Below, piece by piece: positions 1-10,800 of a stretch of 64,000 bases of DNA. Within the stretch, counting starts at the first letter, position 1. Every line of letters starts with the position of its first letter. The notes beneath the pieces are model-generated. The model ran no database searches. It was not told the DNA's origin and saw only the letters and a program-made list of their open reading frames with translations. The DNA lies in the NCBI GenBank assembly GCA_949825025.1, contig OX463779.1, positions 42,664,249 through 42,728,248 on the forward strand, in the 5' to 3' direction. The translations under genes and the position numbers were made by a program. The stretch is from Siphlonurus alternatus (taxonomy: Eukaryota > Arthropoda > Insecta > Ephemeroptera > Siphlonuridae).

Positions 1-465
1 TGGACACATCGATTACAATCATTTCTCAGTGTATGATAGTTATTTTTATAAAAGATTCTGTATACTGCTCTTTTTGTTTCTTTAAAAGTATGCATTTTCC
101 TAAAATACAGTATTAATATGTATTGCACTGGTATCATAAATATGATACCACCAGATTCAAAACCAGACAGTTGTACATTTGTACTCAGATTCGGATTAGG
201 TGGTAGGAGTGCAGTTTAGATTCACAGCTTAACTAATGGGGGATCTGTACACGACATGGCGAAGTGGGCGCCGGAGGGTAACAAAACCAGGGGTGCGCAG
301 TCGGGAGTCCACAATCTCTTTGTATGGCCAATCCGACTCTGGTTGTATCATACTTTCTGATAAGCGCTATTTTTCTTCACTCATATCACTATTTAAAATT
401 TAATTTTTTTCAAATAATTGTCTGTTTTTTATCTATAATATGCATAATGTATATACAGTACAGTA
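1..465. other. No gene identified; small GC-richer patch near 235-330
   Basis: Mostly AT-rich sequence. Positions 235-330 are clearly GC-richer. An open frame runs there on the plus strand (from the ATG at 255) and another on the minus strand, but neither resembles a protein I recognise and no splice signals stand out. It could be an exon edge or an old repeat. Confidence 0.3.
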
Positions 466-738
466 TTAAGGTGCTTTCACATATTCGAAAATCGCTACGG
501 AGTTCCGTAGCAATGCCGTAAGCCTTTCACATATTCTCGTTCGTCTGCGGCAGCTGCGGCGGAAAATCATGTGAATGCCGTACTCATCATCAAATTCATG
601 TTGATTTTGCTATGGCGTGCCGTAGAACGCCGCAGCACCAGATCGCGATCTCTACGGCGTAATCAACAACATTTGCTACGGTGTATGTAGCTACGGCATG
701 TTTCCGTAGCGATTTTCGAATATGTAAAAGCACTTTAA
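466..738. mobile_element. TTAA-flanked MITE with ~33-bp terminal inverted repeats
   Basis: TTAA at 466-469 and 735-738 brackets about 265 bp. The ends are inverted copies: GTGCTTTCACATATTCG at the left, and the right end read in reverse is GTGCTTTTACATATTCG, both continuing into AAAATCGCTACGGA. The inside is rich in CTACGG/CCGTAG motifs. A TTAA target duplication is typical of piggyBac-type elements. There is no open frame, so this is a non-autonomous copy. Confidence 0.7.
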
Positions 739-777
739 GAGAAGCTTATACAGTACGAACTTACAGCTTATGCATGT

Positions 778-952
778 ACAGTATAACAAATTTTAGTTTA
801 CCTCTAGACAGTTCAGCAGACTAGACGGCGCCAGCTATATCAGCCAATGAAAAGGCGACCAGCAGTTATTCTAGCCTTTTCATTGGCTGATATAGCTGGC
901 GCCGTCTAGTCTACTGAACTGTCGAGAGGTAAACTAAGATCTGTTATACTGT
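778..952. mobile_element. Fold-back element, ~78-bp arms around a ~18-nt loop
   Basis: The arm 778-855 is repeated in reverse complement at 874-952 with only a few mismatches. Both arms contain GACGGCGCCAGCTATATC or its complement. The whole unit would fold into one long hairpin. No coding frame. Best read as a fold-back MITE lying just downstream of the TTAA element. Confidence 0.7.
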
Positions 953-1100
953 ATTGTCAGTTAAGTACTGTATTATAAATCATGATGATAATATGTCCGG
1001 CATTTATAATATACATGTAGGGATGAAGGCTGAAATGACCAAAATCCTTTTTGTTGAGGTAGGCCAATGGCAGGTACAAATTCACAATTATGTTACTTAC

Positions 1101-1182
1101 CATCTCCTGACGCAAACGTCCAGTCAGTTATATGTTCAGCAGGCATTTTGGCTTGACTTTGAACGTAGAGAAGAATCCAGAA
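1101..1182 (-). CDS. Candidate exon of a divergent minus-strand gene
   Basis: On the minus strand this 82-nt block is preceded by a pyrimidine-rich tract ending in TTCTTTCAG and followed by GATG|GTAAGT, a good acceptor and donor. One frame is open throughout and contains MPAEHITDWTFASGD. A second minus-strand donor (ATTAG|GTAAGA) lies at 1375, just after an ATG at 1414, and could end an upstream first exon. Joining the two in the ATG-1414 frame gives an early stop, so if real the upstream piece is 5' UTR and translation starts inside this exon. I do not recognise the protein. The rest of the gene would lie left of the window. Confidence 0.28.
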
Positions 1183-1414
1183 CTGAAAGAATTGAAGTAA
1201 ATATCATGAAACAATTTGGTTGTTAAGGTTGTCATGCATGGCAATCATGGCATGCACCTGTCAGCTGCATGCATGTTGTTACGTTTTCGATTTCCAAGAC
1301 TTTCGTTCCGTGTTTTTCATCAGAAATTTTACATTGAAAATCGATTATTTTAAAGAGCATTCTGTTCATCTTACCTAATCCTGGCTCCTTGGGATATCTA
1401 TACAAATAATTCAT

Positions 1415-1799
1415 TCAATTACTCAGTTTCATCTTTAAAAAATTATGATAATTTTTCACCTTTGTGCACATTTCACGGTAGTACTTAATTAAAATCACCA
1501 TTATTAAGCTGTGGCGCCACTGTCCAGTACATTTGAAAATGAGCGGTAAATTTTAATAGGAAAATTATCCGAAATTATTGTAATTTTATGATTTTGTAAC
1601 ATTATGATTAAAATTTTATGATAAATTCAATATAAATTTATATTATGTATGTTCAACCTTACTTTTTGAAGTCTGCAATGAACTGAATAAAATAAATTTA
1701 ATATTAAATATTTTTACGAGTGAAATTCCGAAATTAGTACTTCGCTTTTATATTTATTAGTTTAGGTTATCTACGACAGAGGGCAGTTGTGCTGGAAAA
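1415..1799. promoter_or_regulatory. 5' region / promoter of DNAJA2 (possibly bidirectional)
   Basis: This is the 385 bp directly upstream of the DNAJA2 start codon. It is AT-rich with no clear TATA box and no canonical heat-shock element; the nearest GAA/TTC run, around 1721, has wrong spacing. If the minus-strand exon at 1101-1182 is real, this interval is a shared divergent promoter. The last ~50 bases (GC-richer, from about 1770) are probably 5' UTR. Confidence 0.35.
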
Positions 1800-1868
1800 A
1801 TGGCCGATACAAAATTATATGACATCCTCGGTGTCAGTAAAAATGCTGCAGATTCGGAGATTAAAAAG
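1800..1868 (+). CDS. DNAJA2: DNAJA2 coding exon 1 (start codon, residues 1-23)
   Basis: Encodes [20 protein letters not shown] and IKK, the first helix of the J domain, and ends in AAG|GTAAGA, phase 0. This ATG is the only plausible start because the J-domain N-terminus begins only a few residues later. Unlike later exons it is AT-rich, matching its surroundings. Confidence 0.92.
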
Positions 1869-4800
1869 GTAAGAATAATGAATATAGAATATTTAAAATT
1901 CATACGAAATTCTTAGTTTCTGGATTTTTTTTTGGACTTCCATAGTTTTCTAAAATATTGTAAAAATGCACTTTCAAAATTCGATCGGACAGCGGCCTGG
2001 TCTTTTACCTCAAAAAATCAACCACATTTTAAAATTTGAAGTTAAGCGTTTATAATTTGCTTCCTTTAAGATTTTATGACCTTTCCAGTGTTCTATTTAA
2101 TGGTCCAGTAATGTCTGCTAACATAAACCTGATTTTTTTTTTATTTTCGTGCACGTAAATGTAATGATTTTAACGACTGAGAATTTTTCTTTTCCTCGTG
2201 ATTGTCATATGCATATGCATACCACCATGACGTAACAGAAATTATTCCCCTACTTATCTTTTCTTGTATTTTGCAAAGTAAACCAATAATTTTAAGTATT
2301 ATCTCGTCCATCGCTATGAATATTTCACCATAATCTTCTAGGCTTGGCGAGATGTTACGGTTTTCATACAGATCATACTAGGCATTGCATGCAGCCTTCT
2401 GCAATGAGGTTTTCTAACCTGCATCGCGTCATAAGATGGCAAATTAAAAGGTCGTAGATGCAAATTGACCAACATTTGCAACTATTTTCAACTACATAAT
2501 CCATGTTGTAATTGTCAAATATGCACAGCCCTCATAACAACTTGATGTAATGGTAATGCAAACATACATAATTATATTACTGTATGCATACACTCAATCG
2601 GGGGGTATCGGACTCGTTAAGGATGTTCACTCAGTTCTAATCTCATATTTCTTATATTACAGTACTTACAATAACGTCATTACTTTTGTTAGTACCCTAA
2701 ATGTTGCTCTACATGATGGTATACTTTTAATTTCTAGAAATAAACTCAAGACGGCATAAATTTGCGAGTGAAATAAGGTAAATTGAAGACGCCATCTTTC
2801 CTAAATCGGGTCGGATCATATGATAATCGGAAAAACACTCGCGTGTGTTTCGGGCATTGCGCGGGAAACTGATTTGGCGGCAAATTTTTGAATTTCTACA
2901 GAAAGGATTTATTTTTCAAATGGACAAATTTTAGTTTCACTTAATGCTTACGTTATTAAAGCATACTTAGATTTTTTTTTACATTATTTAATTGAATTCT
3001 ACTATTTATTGCTCTACAAATTAATTAAATATTACTTAATTAAATAATTAACCTTCCATATTAAGTTCAAGATTAATTGCTAAAGTAACAGCGACGGCAC
3101 GTCAATTTTCCCATAAAAATTAATTTAGTTTTTTTCTAAAAATAGTTTTAGTACATTATATGGAACTGAAATCCAAAATTTCCACCTCATAATTTTTTCA
3201 AAGAAAAAATCTTATATAATTATGTTGGAGAGGACGTGTCGTCTTATAGCTAGCATGAGGACTTTATACCTGCTAAAAACCCATATGATCTGATCTATTG
3301 AATGAAAATTTGTGGAATGGCCGTATGAAAAAGTATAGCCGTGTTTTCTGTGGCCCGAGCTTCCACCGAATAACGTTGAAAATAATTTCATAACCCAACC
3401 AAGTTTCTGTGAGAACATCATAAAAAACTCTTATGGGATTTTTTATTAACACTGAAAATTTTCCACCAAAAAATATATAATTATCATGCATTATATATTT
3501 TTCCCCGGCCCCTCAGCTAAGCAAATGTTTTTAGTTCCTGCAAGATACAACACAGACAGAGCATAAATATAATAAAAAGTGTATATTATTAAACTGGCGT
3601 AGTGCACTTGACCGGGTCTCGTCAGATCACCGAAGACAAGCAACGTTGAGCGTGGTTAATAGTTGGATGGGTGACCATTTTCAACAAAAAACATGCACGT
3701 TTCCCACCCAAGGGTAAATCGTTGCGCTTTTCCACTCTATGTGGTTCCCCTGGCTTTGAACCATTGCACTTCCGGTTCATTGACAAAAGCTGTAGCGTCC
3801 GTCCTGGCTGAGGTTTCCACGTTTCCCTCAGTCGCAGCAAATGCCGGGATGGATTTGCAAGGCCGTGGCTGCTCCCGTTCCGGAAGAGCCCGCGAAACGC
3901 TCAAGTTAGGGTTTCGGAAGGTTTGGGGTTTCAAAGTAGTATGTAATTAGTAAATAGAAGTACCCAATAGTGTTTTATTAAAAAAAAAAAATAAACTAGA
4001 ATTAATTATAACAAAAAGAACAATTTTTGTTAATTTTGTGCAAAATTTATATTATTATTAATTTATCATAATATTTTTTATTACACATTTTATGTATTTA
4101 TAGTTTCAGACAGTATGGAATAAGTCTTAATTGGTGTCCTAGCCAAACATAATTACTGCACCATAACCCTTTTTGTTTTCTTAATATTTTGTATACCTCG
4201 GTGCGTCTTATATATATAATAAATTTTGAGATGTAAATGCAGCGGGTTCACAACTTAGCTGAGCAGAGGTAAAAGAGCTGGTGGCTCACTGCCTCTCAGC
4301 TAGTAGAGGTAGATACTTACTCCTTGTGCCTCACATGGACTGATTTTGATGCTTACTGGCTCCCCATTTCTCAGTTACGCTATGTTGGTTACCTGGAGGT
4401 GGTCGTGCCTATATTTAAAGTTACAGTATCTTCAGAGTTGAAGCTGCATGCATTATGATTCAATCATAATTTCGCTGATTTTTAAAATTTACTGCCTCCT
4501 GCAATGCGTGGTGAGTTTTTGTGTTCTTTTTTTTTTTTTTTTTTTGCCTCCCCCTCCCCTGAACCTCAACTTAAATTTACACTCTCATTACAGGTAAAAT
4601 CCAATTATGGTGTGATAAAAAATAACATAATAATAATAATGAAAAAGAAAAATCAAAATCAAAATAATGAATAAGTTAGTGTTGCTTGAGAGATTTAAAA
4701 AGGTATAATATAATATAATATACACCTTCAATATTTTGTCACAATTTTTTATGCAGACTCTAAACACAAATAGTTGTCTTCAAGCAAATTAGGTCTCAAG

Positions 4801-7800
4801 CAAGGTCAAGCGTGGCGCAGTGCATTGACCGGTTCTTGTTAGATCACCGAAGTCAGGCTACGTTGAACATGGTTAGTACTTGGATGGGTGACCGTTTCAA
4901 GTAAAAAATACGCTGCTCCCTCCCTGGGGTAAATTCATCTCGCTTTCCACCCAGTGCAGTGATGCACTTGTGTGTGGTTCCCCAGGCTTTGGACATCGCT
5001 TTGGTCCATTGAGAAAAAGTAGAGGTGTCCGTCCTGACTGAGGTTTTCCACGGTTCCCTCAGTCTCACTTCAGCGAATGCTGGGACGCATAAGCATGCAG
5101 GCCGTGGCCATGCACTATCCGTTCCCTACCTTATCCCTACCCAGTACCCCGCCGCGAGCTGTAAGCTCTTAGGGGTGTATCCTTGTATATTAAAAAAAAA
5201 TTATAAGCGACAACGGTCACAGGCTGAGCCATTTTGCCGTTCACCTTGGCAGGGGTGACCCAGCATCTGGGTGCCTTCGTCCTTTGCCTACTAGGAGTTG
5301 GGGAGTTTGACGGTGGGAGCAACAAGGGTCACTGACCAAGAGAGAGCCATTGAACTCTTTGGGGAAACCCAGCACCTTGGCGTCTTTGTCAGTTACCCAT
5401 TGATGGACTTAGTCGGTCTTGGCAACAAGGGTGTCTTAGCCATGGGTGATAAAAAGTTATTGTTTTCCTTGGATAACCTGCAGCATTTTTTATTGCATAT
5501 TTGGATAAAGAATTTATTCATATCTTAAAGATTTTTTTCAAGAATTTTGTATTGAATTCTCTAGCACCGTTAAAATCAAGCTGTAAAGCAAAGAAACGGT
5601 ACGTCAGAGTCATGGATCTATTTAACGCGTAAGCACAGAAAAAGGCGTTAAACAAGTGTAACAACACAGCGTGTTGCAACACAATTTTAAAGGGTGCCAG
5701 AGGACTAAAACAATTAAAAAAAATACAGTTCATACATAAATGAAGGTTTTGTATCCATAATAATATGCAATAAAAAAATATGCAGTTTGTCCATTATAAT
5801 AATGCCATATGCTTAAACAATAATTGCTTGATCTGATTTTTTTAGGTAAGTAAATTTTGTTGACTGGAGACAATTAAAAAAACTGTCTTGTAATATGTAT
5901 AGTGCAACGTGCAACATGATGATCACATCATGCAGCTACTTTAACAGAGTTAGTGAAGTGGGACGTTCGATCCATGTCTGAAGTCAAGAAGCGACAAGAA
6001 GTGTCCCTTTTTGTAACTTTAAGATTTAAACTTCTTCTATCAATATTTTATACCTATCTTACTGAATTTAGGCCTAATAATCCTCATTTAGCATTGTTAT
6101 AAGGTTTCTGTCACAAAAAACAAGTTTTCATTTCAAAGTAAAATCACAAGCCCACTTCACACGAGATTTGTAGCAAGGATACCAGAAGTGGACTCACAAT
6201 TTAATACCACGCAATCATATTTACCACTGAAAAAAATAACTAATAACTCATAGGAAGTTATTAACAATATTATTCTCAATATATTTATGCCAAAAAATAC
6301 GACTTCTACGTGTTTCGCGCGTCTTGAAAGCTTAAATGTGAAAAATTTGAAAATCAGCTGTTTAACTAGAAATCGTCATTTTCGTAAATTATGGCATTTC
6401 GGTAACAAAAATATCGTGTTTTCAATGGAAATTTAACTTCAATTAGTAAAAAAATGATAAAATAGTGTAAAAAAGGAACAAGTAATTCAATTTTTGTGAG
6501 TAAATATAAAGTTAATTACAACAATAGCTATAAAAACGTGATAATGCCCGCCTTTGGGGTGATGCCCGATACCCCTCGATTGAGTGTACTGTAATATTGT
6601 AACGGATTATTTTATAGTGTTTATCTATTTATTCAATTATTTAAAACATTATTTACTTATTAAGTTTAGCTTGGCTGCGAGAGGTTATCCGTTACTTTTA
6701 GGGAATCTTTTACTCCATTATTAAATAATTAACAAACATATGGGTTAGACAGAGTTTTATTTATTAAAAGTCAGAATAGAAATTAAGCACTTATAAAACA
6801 TACCAAGTAATAATGCAGTGTCGAAGATTCAGATTTGAGGCGCACAGAGATTACACATAATAGAAAGTCATTATGAACACTGAGAGGAGCGGTGTCCTCA
6901 TGATGTCTGCTACTCGATGTAACGAGAGCCCCAGACTCTTGTCGGCGACGGCCGATGGTGTCGCTCCTGGTGTCTTGTGTTGCGTCGCACCTAGTGTGTT
7001 CCTTGTTGTGTCTCTGTGCTCGCACCCTCTGTGCTCGCACCTTCTGTCCTGTCTCGCTCTCTGTGTGTGTCTCGAATCTCATCTCACTGAATTTATAGTG
7101 AAATCTACAATGACGTCACATGACGCTTGCTTCAACTATGACATTGGGGAAGGAATGCATGATGCACCTGCATGTCAGGTGTCAGCTGTCAAGGTGACAT
7201 TGAAAACAGTGTGAAAAGATTTACATGTACGAAGTATTCTGAGAATTTAGAGTATGCGCGTAGCGCTGACCAATTAACACTTGCAATGAAAGTGGTGGGG
7301 GAATCATATGTGAAATCTACAATGACGTCACATGACGCTTGCTTCAACTATGACATTGGGGAAGGAATGCATGATGCACCTGCATGTCAGGTGTCAGCTG
7401 TCAAGGTGACATTGAAAACAGTGTGAAAAGATTTACATGTACGAAGTATTCTGAGAATTTAGAGTATGCGCGTAGCGCTGACCAATTAACACTTGCAATG
7501 AAAGTGGTGGGGGAATCATATGTGAATACTTGCATAAAGGAAGTAGTGGGGGGTATCATGCGAAACTAAGATGATGAAGAGTGGGGAGATGTATCATCTT
7601 CATGGGAATGTGGTGGGGGTGTTAAGGAATGTGCACGTACGTGGTCCAGCTGCACAATGACGTGATCGATACATAACATAAACATCAAAACATGTTTATG
7701 TTACAATATGTATGCATACTCCATTGACTTTTTTTTTTATTATTATGCATACCGGTACATACTGTATTATATGTTTTACCATTAATTATTCCCTCAAAAC

Positions 7801-10800
7801 TTTCTGGGTAAAGGTTTTTAAAACCTTTATTAAACAAAAACAAAAATTATCCTGATTATTTATACAGTACATTGTCATATTTGTCATTGTATGCCTATTG
7901 AATCAATATAAATATTATTTTTGTATTGTCTAAGAATTTTTTTTTTTTTTTTTCAACATTCAAAGCCATTACCAGGCCATTACCTGGTAATAAGCATTGA
8001 GGGATGTTTATTAAATTTAGTCCAATAAATAATATAGAAAATTGTCCAATGGTTTTCTTGTTTTCTTGTAGTTTTCAATACATGGTATTTGGTTAGTTCT
8101 TTATTTCCAGCAAACATTGGCTTGATACGTACTTTAATTGAATTAGTTGATAAGCACTGAAACAGGGAGCATACAGTACATCATGTAGCTAATGTTATCA
8201 AGTAATTATTAAGAAGAAAGTCCATCCTATGATTTCATAAAATATTGGAATTTGTACTTCATTCATGTACGCTCCAAAGGCAGTTGACCTTTTAGTTTTT
8301 ATTTTATTTTAATGTACAGAATAAATCAAATTAAATGCAACAAAGTTGAAAAGTTCATCACTACGTAATAGGTCACTTCTTCTACCGTGGCAAAATTTAG
8401 ACCTGTGAAAAAGTCTAACTCTCACTTATACCTACCATCTACAAATAATAGCAAAGACTTCAGATAGCGATAGGGATATGGCGTCATGTTGTAATTTGAG
8501 GAGAAAAAACAAAAAGGTAGGTATTTTCTTTTTGGTGTTTTTCCCCCTCAAATTACAATACATACATAACATGGCACCAAATCCCTTATCGTGTACACTG
8601 CAGCGGTTTTCGAACTATAGGACGTGTCCCAAATTTGGGACAGTGAGATTTTTCGTCTGGGACTTTTTGAAAATCGGGTAATGGCAACCAAGGCTATATG
8701 GTTAATAAGGTAGGGAAATAGGAAAGCAGTGGGGAAGAAAAATGTGACATCATCTTTGAATTGAATATTATCTGGGACTCGAGTAAAAAAGTTTGAAAAC
8801 CGCTGGAGTACAGTATTGGTAAGTCAGCAGCATTATTACCTTGACCACAAATGGTCCTCCATAGAAATGAAGTTGTACTGTACATGGTTGTACCCATGAA
8901 AGAGATGATAAAATAAATTAAATCAATTTAGTTTTGTGCTGTACGTTAAAATTTTATATGAAATCAGATAAAAATTACTATCACACCAAACTACATATAT
9001 AATTACAAATAATTCATATTACAAATAAATACACCTCCCTTAAGTTCCAACAAAGATTCTGTTGATGAGCTGTTTCAGTTTTTAGGAGCTGTTTCAGTTT
9101 TCTAAAAACTGAAACTTCAAATTGACAGCACAACAACAAGCAATAAAGTATACTGTACTGGTACTTAGTCCAATATTAAACAAATTTTGTTTCACCATAA
9201 ACACCATGAGTCTGAGCCGGCCCTATTCCTTTAATTTTCAATGTGTTCTTTTTATTTATGTATGTATTTATTTATTTTTTACTTAGAGAGAAAGAAAGTA
9301 AGGGGGGGGAAGTAAACAAGAAAGAAAATGAAATGACTTTGTTGTCAGTTTTATTTATTAAGCCGTAAAAAGCATTCAACTTTATACAGCAAGCAAGTAG
9401 GCTAAACCACTGGCCTGGTCGAGCTGTGAAGCATGTTTGACGAGACTGGGTGCAGTAGCTATAGCAGAATTGTATACCTCTAATGGAGGATTGACGTCAA
9501 CTGATTTTACGGTGTTCCCACCGTCCTGTCAACTCAAAATTAGCTTTTTGACATTATAGAATTTTTTGGAGGAAAATAAGCTCTTGATTCATTATCAGAA
9601 GAACCCTAAATAAGGTGGGGGGTGGGGGGAGTAGGAGATGATTTCAAAAATTAATAGCTTCAATACAGTAGTTACTGAGAAAAAAAAAATCAAATTTTCT
9701 AACATGGTGGCTTAGGGAGAAAATTTTCCCACTGGGGAACACTTGAAGCCTCTATACACAACACATATTTTTACCAATAAATTATTTACACATGCTGTAT
9801 TCTGAAATATATATGTACTACTGTGCAATAATGTAGTCTATCAAAATTTAAATTCTTCCTAGTTCCCCCTACACAGAACACTCCAGCAGTTTTTATTCAG
9901 GGGAAAGTTGATAAATATTTGTGAGACTTCCTTGTTTAATCTGAGATGGTTACTACATGTGTAGAGCAAATAACCACAGTCACGACCTATGATTACAAAC
10001 AATAGTGTTTTTTTTTTTCTGAGAATTGGATAGTTTTATTTGACAGTAAATACACAATATTGACAAAATAGTTAACAAAGATAATAATAAATGACATAAC
10101 AACATGAATATAAAAACAAGTAACTGAATACAGTGTATACCGGTCAAAGTCAGAAAAGCAAATATTCCTAAGTATTTAAAGAGCAGCAGAACATTTTAAT
10201 GAGGTTTAATCTGAGTTGCTATCAGTCTTAGAATATTTCCGCAAGAAGAAATTAAATGAAATTCATGGTAAAAAATTTGAGAATGCATTTCTCTACTCTA
10301 ATGGTTTGAAGAATTTCTGGGAGGTGCTTTTCCCACAATTGATTATTTCTTATATCTGTCCATATCACTCTATGGCTACATTTTTTTATTCCTATGCCAG
10401 ATATCTAGATTCTAGATATTGTATTTGCTTCCCCCACCACTCCAGATATTTGACGAAGTTAGACAAGTCTATTAAATTTCTCTTCCTAAGAGATGAGATT
10501 CATCCTAAATATATTGGTATATATTTTGTCGAAGCGCCCTTCTTGAATATTCTAACATGTTGTGACGTTGCTTGCAGGCTTACCGCAAACTCGCGATGGA
10601 GTTCCACCCCGACAAGAATCCCGAGGCTGGCGATCGCTTCAAGGAGATCTCGTTTGCCTACGAAGTCCTCTCAGACGCCAAGAAGCGTAGCGTTTATGAC
10701 AAGTTCGGACTGAAGGGCATCCAGGAGGGCGCACCAGACGTTGGGATGGGTGGAGAGGACATCTTCTCGCACATCTTCGGAGGAGGACTCTTCGGGATGG

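Noticed and set aside
1710..1740. Heat-shock element upstream of DNAJA2
   Set aside because: GAA and TTC triplets are present but spaced by one base instead of two, so heat-shock factor would not be expected to bind.
3604..3690. Functional 5S rRNA gene
   Set aside because: Only the middle of 5S is present, it is diverged, and it runs into a SINE body; the same is true of the 4811 and 26507 copies.
2590..6588. 4-kb transposon bounded by the inverted ACACTCAATCG motif
   Set aside because: Only about 22 bp match at each end; sequence just inside does not pair and no target duplication or transposase is seen.
7172..7569. Repeated frame [13 protein letters not shown] across the tandem duplication
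   Set aside because: Appears twice only because the DNA is duplicated; no domain, no splice context.
10216..10713. 165-codon open frame spanning the end of DNAJA2 intron 1
   Set aside because: It starts without ATG, runs out of frame into exon 2, and the intronic part resembles no family. Length is borderline for chance in this window.
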